DNA of 64,000 nucleotides from Porodaedalea pini (lineage: Eukaryota; Basidiomycota; Agaricomycetes; Hymenochaetales; Hymenochaetaceae), in the NCBI GenBank assembly GCA_002794775.1, contig NBAY01000038.1:186001-250000 (forward strand), given 5' to 3'. Below are positions 33,446 through 45,432 of this stretch, piece after piece. The translations under genes and the position numbers were made by a program. The notes beneath the pieces are model-generated. The model saw nothing but the letters and a program-made list of their open reading frames with translations, did no database searches and was not told the DNA's origin. Every line of letters starts with the position of its first letter. Position 1 is the stretch's first letter.

Positions 33446-35679
33446 ATGGACAACAAGATGTTGACCAGAGCGAAAGCTTCTCTTAACAAGACAAAGTCTT
33501 ATCGTTCCCTTGTCAATCCCAAGGACCCCACCAAGTGTGAGGAGTGTAAACAGGATCTCCCCTATCACAGTCGCCAGTGTGTTAGCGGGGCCGCCAAGTT
33601 ATGCGTCACTTGTGGTCGCGACAAGACCTACAACCACGATGACACAGTATGCATTCAAGTTCAAGCGAATCGTGACAAATGGTCTCCCGATGTCGAAGCG
33701 GACGAGCATGCCGCTAAGCTACGCAAGCAAGGGGATCTCCCCCCTACTCCTGATATCGAATCACAGAACACTCTCAAGCGCTCGAACTCAGAGGACGAAC
33801 ACCCCGCCATTCCGCCCCCCAATCGAATTGACGATGACGCTATGGACGACGACCTGTACATACCCGACGAACATCCCAGTCAGGCCCCGCAGGTCGACAA
33901 CATTATGGAGGTTATCGATGAAATGAACGATCCGGACATCGCCGAGAAGCTCAACTTTTCCTTCGCCGATCTCACCAAAGAGACCATAAACACTATTAAC
34001 ACACTCATTTCCCAACCAACGTGGTCTTCCAACAAGCCCTGGTTTGAAGATCCGGTTCGCGCCGGGTCGATCCTCGCCAATATCGGATCCAACATAGTCT
34101 CCTGGATAAACAAGTCCAACGGATTGGACGACGAAACCAACCTTGCCAACTCAGCTAACGAAAGCCTGGAGGCCTTCCATTCGACATATCGTATCCATTC
34201 CCCTTCTTTTAAACACGTATTCGAAAACATCCATATTAACAGCCAGATCCTACGTGATCAGGAAATCACGGACACCATGCATTCGATGTCCCGTTCCATT
34301 CAGCATCTTTCTGCGGTCGTTTCATCGATTTCCGAAAAAACTAATAACATCGAAAAACAGCTCTCTGACGTTCCGGTTTCCACTATTCGCCCGTCCGTGC
34401 CTACTAACATTATTCATAACAAACAACAGAAAATCCTACCGGACCCCCTCGGGGCCCGCTTTGTTCATGACCCGAGGTTCCCTCCTCCAGGCCCGATTAC
34501 TAAACAACGCGTCCCTGCACCTAAGAACGGCAAAACCGAGTACGCCGCTGCTATCGCCAAAACCCGAGTTCCAGGCTCGGGCTTTCGCATGACTACGGAA
34601 GGCGTAATCATCGCCCCGATGGCTATGCACATTCAGAACATAACGCCCCCCGCGGTTCCCAAACTCAAGTGTATTACCCACCCATTGAGACTGTTGGAAA
34701 GGATCAAGATGGGTTTACAACGGTAACCTATGCGAAAGCAGCACAAAAGAAGCCCAAAACTACCCCTACCAAGGTAGTTCGTATAACTGAACAGAGCCCT
34801 CAAGGGGAAATCTCGACAGTTCCTATTAACCGATCTAACGGATCGGTTAACACCCGCGTTCGCAACGTCCGTCGAATCTTCTTCTCACTCCCGGGAGACC
34901 TGGCAGTTCGCCCGTCCCCCTATCCGTTAAAAATGCAGTGCGCGCGGGCCTGAAGGGCAACCCGTCTTTTAAACATTTGGTTATTACTGAACGTGGAATA
35001 TACTTCCAACAGTAACCTACTAATCGCCTTCACCAATATCCGTTCTGACTTTGACACCCAGCATAGCGCACTCGTCTCCCAACTGAACCGCATCATCAAT
35101 ATCTCGGGGGCCAAGGCATTCACCCCATCACCCCAATTTAAAATGGTCATACCCGGGGTCCCGGTATTCGACAAGGATACTAACCTCATCTATTCAGAGA
35201 AGGATCTCAGCGACGAAATCTCTTCCTTACCGCAATTCGAAGGGCATGAATTCATGTTCCCTCCCCGGTTCATGTCTTCAATCGAGCGTCTCAACCAACG
35301 CGACTACTGTAATGTGTCGGTCGTCCTCAAAGACGACGCACGTTTATGCTTCGACCACTTCTTCCTACACAATAACAGATCGGTCCCTGTGTTCGGCGTC
35401 ATTCGTCGGCTCGAGGAAATGAAGTCACGTCCTACTATCAACCAATGCGATAATTGTCATCGCCTGGGACACACCGCAGCTAAATGCCGATCTGTAGCCC
35501 GATGCGCGATCTGCTCGGAAACTCACCGCACTGCTGTTCACGTCGCCAAATGCGCGCCGTGCACAGCTTCCAACAATCTCCAATGCGAGCACTTCGCCCT
35601 GTGCATCAACTGCCAGGGCAACCATAGCGCCAGGTCATCAGAGTGCCCAGCTCGCCGCAACTATCGCTCTCCCTTTTAA
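33446..35679 (+). pseudogene. LINE ORF1 (gag-like, zinc knuckles), frameshifted
   Basis: Begins with ATG at 33446. The first open stretch (to 34726) has an N-terminal Cys/His cluster (CEEC, CVTCGRD) and an acidic region. Coding potential moves to a second frame near 34665, shifts again near 34920 and near 34990, and then runs to the stop at 35677-35679. The final section contains CCHC knuckles CDNCHRLGHTAAKC and CAICSETH plus CINCQGNHSARSSEC, the nucleic-acid-binding end of the protein. In active elements this protein packages the element RNA. ORF1 ends five bases before the ORF2 start codon. Confidence 0.8.
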
Positions 35680-35684
35680 TCTCT

Positions 35685-38600
35685 ATGACTGACACAATTT
35701 CTGTTTTTTCTCTAAACATTCGAAATTCAGAACCAACTTTTGATTTTCTTTTACGTTCATTCTCTACTACTCACGTGGCTCCGGATATTATCTGTTTCCA
35801 GGAAATCCCGGTCGTTTATTCTATCATCCCTTCTAAATCCTCACCTTCTGGTACCAGAGTCTCCAACATTCGGAACTACGCTCCTTATTTTGCGTTCCGT
35901 CCTTCTTCTCCAGATAAACCCAGGGTTTGTACCCTTGTTCACCCCCGCATCGCTCACCGCGTTTCGCTTCACATTCCTTCACATTCGTCTCCGAATATTG
36001 TAGTCGTCTCAATCTCTAGGGCGAATTATCTCCCTTACTTACTTTGGAACGTCTACAGCTCCCCTTCCTTACACGAATTCGAGGACCCCTTCCCGGCCCT
36101 TGACTTCCCATCTAATATCCTAACAGGCGATTTCAATCGTCATTCGGACCTATGGTCCTTTCTAGCCCAGTCCTCTTATTTTTCCCGTTCTGCAGCTCTC
36201 GTTGACTGGATCAACGAGAATGATCTAACCGTTTGCAACCCCCGAGATCAGTACACTTATTTCAATCGCTCTTCCGGCGCCAAAACCATCATCGACCTCA
36301 TCATCGCTTCCGAGGATTTCGCTCCCTTTCTTTTACAAACTATTTCTATTTCAGACTCTTCTTTAGACATCTCTTCAGACCATCGCCCTCTACGGTTTTC
36401 TTTTAATGTCAACATTTTATCTGCAGAACCACAACCTCCTCTTCGCTCTATCCGCTCCCGTGATTTACCTACTTTTATATCGGAATTTTGCGAATCTCGC
36501 TCCTTCCCTTTCTCTTTAACCGGGATCGATTCCCCAAAGGCGCTGGACGACCTTCTTTTCCTACTTAACTCATCCCTTTCTAATTTCGCCACCCTTTTTC
36601 TTCAAAAACGAAAAGCCCGCTCGTACTTTGGCCCAAATAATTGGTGGTCCGAAGCATGCTCTCGTCTCTATCGCGAACATTGTCGTCATCCTAATCCCGA
36701 TTCGAAATCGCGTCTCGATGCTGAATTAACTCGAGCCAAGCACGCCTTCTATGGCGCCCGCCTTCAACAATCTGACGCGCACTCCGCGTGGCGTAATCAG
36801 TACCTTGGCACAGCACGCCGCCGCGCTCCCATTGGGGCACTCCGCATGTCGAACGGGAGTTTTACCACTACCGAAGCCGATAAATCAACCCTCTTTCGAG
36901 AGACGTTTTTCCCCGCTTTATCAAATACGCCTGAAGAGGTACCGCTTCCCACCCTCCGCGACATTCGCCCCATCGAAATAAGGGACATACAAACCGCACT
37001 TCAGGGCATCGATCGTGAAACGAGCCCTGGCAACAGCCACGTCTCGTACAAACATTTGGAGCTTTTAGTCGAGCACCAAGGGCAATTTTTCGTCGATCTT
37101 TTCTCCTGGTGTTTACAAACCGGTCATTTTCCACTTTCTTTTAAAACTTCCCTCGTTACATTCATTCCTAAACCCAAACGTTCTGATTTCACAGTTCCCC
37201 GGGCATTTCGTCCCATTACCCTGGTCGATACCATAGGCAAGCTCTTCGAGCGAGTCCTTTTCAACCTTCTTCAACCCTTTTTCGAACTTCATAACCTCCT
37301 TCCGGATTCTCAACATGGATGCCGGAAAAATCGCTCTTCACTTACTGCTTGTTATGAATTACTTTCGACCATTCTCAACGACCCTTTTATTTTTTCTGGT
37401 GCCGATCATGCGAAGACCGTACATGCTCGTCATCGCTACCTTATTACTTCTGTCCTTACAATTGACATCCAAGGATTTTTTGATAACATTTCGCACAACC
37501 TCCTTCTTTCCAAACTCATTCGTTCCAATGTCCACCCAAACCTCATTCACGTTCTAGCATCTTGGCTTCGAGATCGCCCAATTTCCTTTCACTTTAACAA
37601 TTTCTTTTCACCCCCATTTATCAAACCCAACCGCGGTGTCCCTCAAGGGTCCCCACTGTCCCCTCTTATCTCTATCTTCGCAGCGGCAGATGTCATCACT
37701 GCCTATAACACTCGTTTCGGCCCACATCGCCCTCTGCTCGCTTACATGGATGACCATCTCCTTTACGCTCGGTCACTCAGCATACCCACCAATTTAGTAC
37801 GCCTTCGCAATCAATTTCATTTCCTTTCAATTCAATTCGAATCCATTGGTTTATCTATTGACCCAATTCTATCGAACTCCTTCATATCATCCCTCATCAT
37901 GCTATGGCCGAATACACTTTTCGGTCCTTTTTATCCAATTCTCCTTCTTCCTCTCGAGCCGCCCTGTCTTTACCCAATAACCGCGTTATTCCCCCTTCAC
38001 GTCACCTTACTTGGTTGGGTGTTATCTTCTCTTATGACCTTTCACCCAAACTTCACTTTCAATCCCGGGCAAACAAAGCCATTTCTACTCTTCATCAACG
38101 TCATTTTCTCTTTAACCGGTCCAATGGCGCTTATTTCCAATACGCTCGTTCGCTATACTTCGGTTTAATTCGATCGGTTGCCATTTACGGCGCTGTTCTC
38201 TTTCCTGAATCTCCGTTTATTTCCTCTATTCTCCAAAAGACCCAAGACCGCTTCATTCATACCATTTTCCCCGCAAATGTCACACCTGCAGTGGCTGAAT
38301 CTTTCTTATCATGCCCCCCCTCACTCTTTTTATTCGTTCGCTTTCACAACGTTTTCTCTTGTCATACTTTTCTCATTCCAAACATGACCCCTCCCCCAAG
38401 CAATACTTAGCGTCTTATCTTCCTCCCTGATATTCAGATACCGAAAGCGCCTTCTTTTCAATCCTTTGTTCCAGTCCACTCACGTCTCATTATGACTCCT
38501 GTTCCCACATCAGCGCAACGCCCCCAAGCCATTCGCGCTTTCAATTCCTTTTTTTTACACCCGCCACCATATCAATATTTTATCTTTACAGATGGCTCCA

Positions 38601-39511
38601 TCGTCCCTGATGCCAACGGTCTCCACAACGGCGGCCATGGTTTCGCTATCATGCATAATCAACAAGAACTAGCTGTCTTTTCTTCAGCAGCGCACTCTCG
38701 ATCAAACATATTGTTTGAAGAGCAGGAAGCGCTCATCGCAGCCTTACGTCGTATATCATCTCTCCTCTCGAAATGCTTCACGCCAGTCCACATTCACATC
38801 GTGTCCGATTCGCTTAATTGCGTTCAGCTCATCTTTTCAGATGACGCTCGACATGTCGACTTCATAAATCTGTTCCGCCGTCTATGCGGGATCTTCCTCA
38901 CCCTCCATCACGAGTCGTCGCATATTACTATCCAGTGGCTCCCGTCTCATCGCGGAGTATTGGGCAACTCTAAAGCGGACAAGCTGGCGAAGAACGCAGC
39001 ATCCAACCCACGTCGCGAAAATATACCGGATTCACTCCCCAACCTCATGGCTCAAGTACATCTCGACCTTCTCCGAGATTGGAAAGCCAACATCGTAAAT
39101 TTACGTGGACATCGCTCTATCCTCGAGCCATCCTCGTTTATCCTTTACCCAACCCGGTCGCTACACTCGTTCTTGAAGCTTTCCCCACGGAAGATGATAC
39201 ACCGTACAGTTCTTTCACGCGCTGCCAGCATCATGCTGAACGCGCTCGATTTGCATGATCGAAACCTCCAACCGCGTTGCCCGGATCCCTCGTGCATTAA
39301 ACACGATGTCCGTCACATTCTTAATGTTTGTCCTTACTTCGCACATGTTCGCAATGGCCTTTTTCGTCAACGATCCCTACCTTTATCCTTCTCGGAATGG
39401 TTTCGTCCTAATAACTTTCTTCTTCTTTTAAAATTCGCTTATTTTTCATTTCGTCGTCCACCCGACAGCATGCCCCTTCTCTCTGATTTACCCTCATCCT
39501 ATTATCTTTAG
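35685..39511 (+). pseudogene. LINE ORF2: APE endonuclease - reverse transcriptase - RNase H, broken
   Basis: Starts at ATG 35685. The endonuclease domain shows FSLNIRN, ICFQEIP, ILTGDFNRHSDLW and the SSDHRPL motif with the catalytic His. The reverse transcriptase shows FRPITLVDTIGKLFERV, GVPQGSPLSPLIS and the active-site YMDDH (around 37748). The frame shifts near 37900, continues to an in-frame TAG at 38408-38410, and reopens at once in the same frame. The RNase H domain is complete: FTDGSI, the EEQEAL acidic residue, SDSLN and LPSHRGVLGNSKADKLAK. Two lesions in an otherwise readable 3.8-kb frame suggest a fairly young, recently inactivated copy, or sequence errors. Confidence 0.88.
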
Positions 39512-39653
39512 TCACCACCTCAGTCTCCAATCACGGCCACTTTCTACGATATAGTTCACATCCATCTACGCGCTACGAGTTTTGTTTTCTCTAGTTTGTT
39601 TTGTGTCCTTTGCGGTTGGTAGTCTGTTAGGAGTAGACAACAGATATTATAAA

Positions 39654-39664
39654 CTTGTAATCAC
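39654..39664 (+). repeat. Putative target-site duplication, right copy
   Basis: Same 11 bases as 33361-33371, directly following the element's A-rich 3' end. Confidence 0.6.
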
Positions 39665-39818
39665 ATGACTTGCATAACGGCAAAACGTAAGCGAACTGCC
39701 TAACACGCCTGAATCGCGTTGCTCGTCACCTTGACTGGAATTCACAACCACCAACAGTGCGCTTACATTCTCTCTGCTGTTCGCATAGCCGCGCTTCTGC
39801 GTCCACTCTGGAGGTGAA

Positions 39819-42800
39819 ATGAAGCGCACAACGTCTGCAAGAGCGCCTTCTCCAACGAACACGACATACTCTGGCATCTCTAATTACCGGTCGGACCAGT
39901 ACAGGCCGCTCCGCGACAAGTCCAGAACACCATCCGTACCCATAGATCCCAAAGCAATTGCTAAAATCCATCATGAGGAAATGGCCACTTACCTCGAGAA
40001 CCACCTGGCTAAAGGTCTGCTCGCAATGTTCGTCACCGCAGGTTCATGTACTAATCGTTGCGTCGGTGATTGTAGAACCTGCGAACGCCCGAGCATCAGC
40101 TCGGGAGAAGCTAACACGTCTAACTCGCCAGCAATTTCAGGAGCTTTCAACTGACGTGTATGATGAGCTATTGAGAAGGAAGAATAATACGGACAACGAG
40201 GGTGTGTTGGATTTATATTTTATTGCTATTTGTCGTCGCGGCATTTGGATTACCTGGAAAATGGCGGATGTGATTCAGTAATCATTCACTTCATGAAGCT
40301 TTGGAGACAGACAAGAGGTCGCCTTCGCTTACTTCGAACGCTTATTGGGTTGCCGCAATAATATACCTAATTATCTCGTCTTATTCTCGATCTGACCAGC
40401 TTGATTCTATCTGTTCCTGCCAGAAGTTCCTTTTCTGCCGGTCAGAGACGACTTTCACCCCAAACGCAACCAAGCGCGTCAAAAGCTTGCAACTTTACCC
40501 AAGACTCGCTTCAAAGATCTGAGTGGGGACGTTTTCCATGAACTTGGCCGGAGATACCCAGAATTTAGAGAGCCTGAGGTACGTTCTGCTCTTTTCTTTC
40601 CGCTGCGGTGCACTTGAAGTAGCTATAAACCTTCTCTCTCCTTTGATTTCTGTAGACTCTACCAGATCCTACATCTCCTACCTCCAACTACGATGATCTA
40701 GACATTCCTTCGCCAGATTTCCCTCAATCTTCCAAGAACCAACCCATGCCTCGCTCTGCTCCCACTGATAGCGGGTATGCCGGTAGCAGCCGTCGACCTA
40801 GCGAGGATTCCTATCGAAGGCCAAGCGAGGAAGGCTTTCGTAGGCGTCCGAGCGAGGATACATATGTAAACCGAAGTGAGGATGGTGGCTATAGTGGCAG
40901 TGCTGGCCGACGACCGAGCGAGGAGAACTTCAGCCGCGACAACTACTCTATCTCTTCGCGCCGCAAGCCCTCTCAGGATATCGTCGCGAATCTGAGGAAT
41001 GATGAGCGCCGCCGTCCTTCACCGGACATCACACTGTCCGGGCGTAGATCGGGCGAGGACGATCGTGATCTAGCACGGAGGCCTTCTGGTTCCGTCTCCA
41101 CGACATCTGACTCGACGAATGCAACGAACGCACAACGGGAAGTCATCATTCCGAATAAAAGTACTATTGCCGAAGAAGACATAGAAGTTCCATACGGACG
41201 GGAGAGAGAAAGCTCCAGTACTGCGGTTGGAGGGCGCAATTCGAGAAGCCCGGATACTCGCGATCGTAGTCCTGATCAGCGCGCTGATACTGATGGAGAG
41301 GGCATAACCGACATCGAGCCCCAAGTGCTCGGTCGCCTCAACTTGAGGCCGGGGGTCTTGGCGGACTCAGTGGTTTGTCAGCGCGTTTGAGAGATAGGAC
41401 TTTGGACGAAGATGAAGAGGAGTGGTCGGGGCAGGGTCGCAGTGGCGAGGAATATTATGACAAGATGTCCTTCGGACGGGCCAGTGTTGCTTCGGATCGT
41501 TCGGCGGGTGGTGGGCAGTCATCAAGAGCGTCCGCATCACTAAATACTGGTCGTATGAGCAAGACTGGCGGCTCTTTCGACATCGATGTCGAGACATTGC
41601 GGCGCGAGTATGAGTACAAGATCGCTACTATGCAGAACCGCATAAGCAGCTTAGAGCGATCTCTGGAGGATGCCGAGGAAAGGAGCCGCCGCTTTGCGGA
41701 AAATGGCAGCGATGAGAAAGCGAAGGTACTTGAAGAGGAGGTCAAGCTTCTTCGAGAGGTACAATTATTCTTCATCGAGCTATTACCGAATAGTTTCCTA
41801 ACAATTCCACCCTAGAAGGAGGAAGAACAGGATGCAGCAATCAGGGAACTCAAGCGAGAACTCAACGACGAACGTCAAGAACGATTGGATGAGCAAGAAT
41901 CAGTCGCGACTCGGGAGAAACGGGATCAGGGGGAGATCGAATCTCTGCGCATGCGCTGCGAACAGCTTGAAAACGAGCGTGCAGATATCGGCATTAATGT
42001 ATGTTCTTGTTCGACTGCAGGATCAGGTCTAGCGCCACTGAGAACTTTGCTAACAATATCATAGGCCGACGCTGCCGAGACTATCGAGCAACTCCGTTCT
42101 GACTTGGAAGGCCTCCTTTCTGAGCTGGCGGATCTGTCTCACCGTAATGACGAGCTGATGATTGCGAAGGAATCTGATTTGGCTGTTATTCATAATCTCG
42201 ACATGCAACTTAAGGACTATAAACGCAAATACGAGACCGCTAAAACGGAGCTACGAAGCTTTAAAAGTACGTGAAATTGGCTAACAATAGTCTCCCTTCT
42301 GACTGTCGGCTTCTATCCTGGGTTACATAGCTACTTCACAGTTGTTCCTGAAGGCTACGAAGCCAGATTCTGACCAGCTGCCAATGTCGGCGGAAGGTGG
42401 ACTTCTCGACATACATGTCACGGCATTTGTTACAGCAACAGATAACCTGTTAACCGCAGGTAGATCGCACGTGCCCAGCCGGGTTCTTACACCTATGAAG
42501 GTAGTTGTAAACGCAGTCTCCGCTATCATCGATGATGTTCGGGTATGCGAGCGGCGCCAGGATCTCGTGGATGTAGATGGCGAAAACCTGCGCTGTCTAC
42601 GGGAAAGAGCCGAGGCAACTCTTAGCAATCTTGTCGCAGCGTCGAAGACCCATGCGACCAGCATGGGCATGTCTCCTGTTAGCCTTCTCGATGCCGCCTC
42701 CAGTCATCTATCGGCAACGATCACCGAACTAGGAAAAATCTTATCCATCCGAAAGGCTACTAAAGCTGAGCAGGAACAGTTTGAAGCATCCTCTGGATCC

Positions 42801-43515
42801 AGTTCTTTCGGGTCAAATGGTTTTGCGCCGACCTTGCGATCAATAGGTGAAATCAGATCATCCTCTGCACATCAACGAGCGAGCTCGTCCGGCTCCCGCA
42901 GGACCAACGAATCACCATCTCCAGTCCCGCTTAGATATCCAGAATCATCTGCGCTATCGCCACCACAGAATCCCTCTTTGCTCAGCGACAACTCGAGGAG
43001 ACGTCCTATGTCGCCCTCGAGCTCCATAGGCAGTTCGCCTCCGCCTTTGTTCGACCAGACAAGATCGAATGCTACTGCAAGTGACGATAGCACGGCCGCA
43101 GAAGGACCGGATGAGGTCTGGGCTGAACTGAAGGTGAGGTGTTTGTTCACGCTTCTTACCTTACGAGTTCTAACGGTTTATATGGTAGCCTTACCTCGAG
43201 GCTCAGTCCGAGTCCATTGTATATGCCATCCAAAGTGTTCTGTCGGGCGTCAGAAGCCCAGCACCAATGCCTTCGCTGAACGAAAACCTCACGCAGATCA
43301 TCACGATCGTCTCGAGCATAGTTGCTGTCTGCAAGGACAGTCTTCCTCCTTCGTCTGCTAAGGCCGGAGGCGACATTCTTCGAGAGCTTGGCGACCACGC
43401 GAACAAGCTGAGTGAGGTGCAGAATCTCCAGGAGGTGACGAAGGAGTCAAGACAAGTTATGGCGAAGTCCAGTTTTGCGATAGCTAACGCGATGAAGGGT
43501 CTCATGAAACTCTAA
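39819..43515 (+). CDS. SPA2: Spa2-like polarisome scaffold (one-base frame break in exon 4)
   Basis: Eight exons: 39819-40014, 40076-40201, 40424-40578, 40656-41758, 41816-41998, 42065-42266, 42331-43133, 43189-43515; about 1031 aa once the break is ignored. Two Spa2/GIT homology repeats are clear (ARASAREKLTRLTRQQFQEL and RNQARQKLATLPKTRFKDL, each followed by a DVxxEL motif). A long disordered region rich in RRPSE repeats follows, then coiled coils (LRREYEYKIATMQNRISSLE onward) and a C-terminal helical domain. Spa2 organises formins and Rho/MAPK components at hyphal tips. In exon 4 the frame must shift by one at a run of five Gs (41351-41355) to continue GGLGGLSGLSARL; the phases of exon 4 require the extra base. 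A homopolymer error is the likely cause. Confidence 0.88.
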
Positions 43516-43829
43516 CGAAATTATGATAGACTCTATTTTACGATTGTCTCCAATCTTTATTGATTACGCATGCTGTAACCACTGTATACCTCCGCCCACC
43601 AGACATTATACCCTCTACGTAGTTCTCCGAACTAGTCATGACATCCATACTGCCTACAACCTACAATCTGATGATGCGATGCTTGGACATACGCAAGCCG
43701 GTACTCCAATAGGGGGTGAGCTAGTCCTGCTTCGACAAAGCAGCGGCTTCTCTCTCTTTTTTGCGCAAAGCACGTCGTCGGATATCCTTGTGCAAGTCTG
43801 CCAAAGCAACGAGAAAACGCCGTTAGTTG
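43516..43829. other. Short convergent spacer
   Basis: 3' UTRs of Spa2 and the reductase gene; nothing else recognised. Confidence 0.45.
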
Positions 43830-45210
43830 CTAAGACCGTGAGGGCGCACGGCTGGACGTACTGAGCGTATATGCGATAAATCCTCCTTTCCATGCTATGA
43901 CATTAATAACGTAGTCGAGCAGAGAGTGGGACCAGAAAGGAGTCGAAGTCGATGGACGACCTAAAGTAACAGCGCTTTGATATCATGAATTTCATAGCCA
44001 AGAAATGATTACGAACCGGTCCACAGAGCGCCGCACGGAAGGCCGATTTTCCTTAGAACAGATGACACAAATGTCTTCGGCATGGGAATGAGGGCCGAGG
44101 AGCGACGAATGCGAGACATATTAGAGACCTGTAGAAGTTAAATAAGATCAAAGTTTCATATTTCAAAATATCGGACGTACCACGAAGTAGGTAGATACAC
44201 ATTCGACATCCACTCCGCTGCCCTTCAGCTCAGCTTGAAGAGCATCAGACCAAGTCTGAAGGAAAGCTTTGGATGCGGAGTATGTCGCGAGAAGAGGAGA
44301 CGGTATTGCCCCTGCAAATGAGGAGAGCATTAGAATCAGACCCCGACGTCTGTATGAATCAGCTATCAGTCGCATGCGTGATAATAATTATTTGTCGAGG
44401 GGAAGACCTCACTGTTGAAGCATGTTGCCGAGAACGGCCTGAGTGACACGGAGCGTGGCATTGATGTTGATATTTATGATGCTCTGCTGCTCTTCCAGGG
44501 CAGTCTCCGCAAAGGAAACGGGAAATTCATGAGACCGGCCAACGTTGTTGACTGTTGTATCGAGTGTCATGTACGCTTTATATTCCAGCCTCACAAATCT
44601 GCCTACCTAGTATTCCAATGTCCAGACCGCTGCAAGTAGCTACCAGTGACTTGAAGTCCGTTTCAGAGGGCGCCGAGAAGTCTATTGTGACAGACTTCGT
44701 TTTCGCCTTTGTTTGGACCTCTTTAGAACACTCAGTGTTAGAACACATTGGCCTCGATCTGGCAGGAAAAGGACGAACCAATCTCACTAGCCACCACACT
44801 GAGTTTCTCCTCGGTCCTGCTCACGAGCACGATGTTAAAGCCGGCCTTTGCCAATTGCAGCGCGAACTCTTTCCCGATACCATCAGTTGCTCCAGTGATC
44901 ACTACAAGACATCAGCAAAGGCAGCGCGGAAGAGCTACACAGCGCAGAAGATGACATACCTGCCCAGGAACCAGACCCGGAGCGCGACTTATATTTCTTT
45001 AACTGACAGCTCACGCGTCTATTATGCACGACAATACGCCAAAAAGACAGCCTGACGCACCGACGTTCCTGGGAGGATAAGAGTCTGTAAGAAGACCCCT
45101 GCTGTTTTCGTGATAAACTTTGCGAGGGTGACGAGCCCGACGGCGACGACCACGGGAAGACAAGCTCTTGGGATCACTTCCAAACAAAAATGAGCATCGA
45201 GACATGGCAC
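43830..45210 (-). CDS. Very-long-chain 3-oxoacyl-CoA reductase (microsomal SDR)
   Basis: Exons on the minus strand: a first exon ending at 45061 (start uncertain, about 45210), then 44960-45002, 44779-44901, 44607-44720, 44413-44551, 44181-44349, 44017-44128 and 43830-43960, all in phase. A membrane segment ([20 protein letters not shown]) precedes the Rossmann fold [28 protein letters not shown] and the catalytic SSFAG...YSASK (Ser, Tyr, Lys). The C-terminus has the family blocks [15 protein letters not shown] and [12 protein letters not shown]. The enzyme performs the second step of fatty-acid elongation in the ER, reducing 3-ketoacyl-CoA with NADPH. No in-frame ATG was found for the first exon, so a further upstream exon between 45210 and 45420 is probable. 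Confidence 0.88.
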
Positions 45211-45432
45211 AAAACAAGCTGAAGGTTAAAGAAGAATGCCAACTTTGAACAAGAGCCATCAGTGCCATCTTGAAGGTTCAGACTCGCGACAGCTTGGAAA
45301 AATGAGCTTGCGACAAGCACTGAAGCAGTAATGGCCAAGACGCGTACACGTGGAACGAGGTCAAACAATCGACGCGTCTCGCTTCGAGTGTCTCCATCTC
45401 AAATTCACGCATAAATTTGCGACATACTGGAT

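Larger units (their letters stand above)
33372..39653 (+). mobile_element. Decayed non-LTR (LINE) retrotransposon, probably Tad1-like
   Basis: About 6.3 kb, bounded by an 11-bp direct repeat and ending in a short A-rich run (TATTATAAA). It encodes a gag-like ORF1 with CCHC zinc knuckles and an ORF2 with apurinic endonuclease, reverse transcriptase and RNase H, in that order; no LTRs are visible. ORF order and the RNase H domain match the Tad1/I-group LINEs that dominate in fungi. Both ORFs have frame breaks, so this copy should not be autonomous. Pyrimidine-rich, AT-richer ORF2 composition differs from the host genes. It sits on the same strand as Spa2, 155 bp (right repeat to ATG) upstream of that gene. 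Confidence 0.85.

Noticed and set aside
33372..39653. LTR retrotransposon
   Set aside because: No long terminal repeats, protease or integrase; APE endonuclease and ORF order are those of a LINE.
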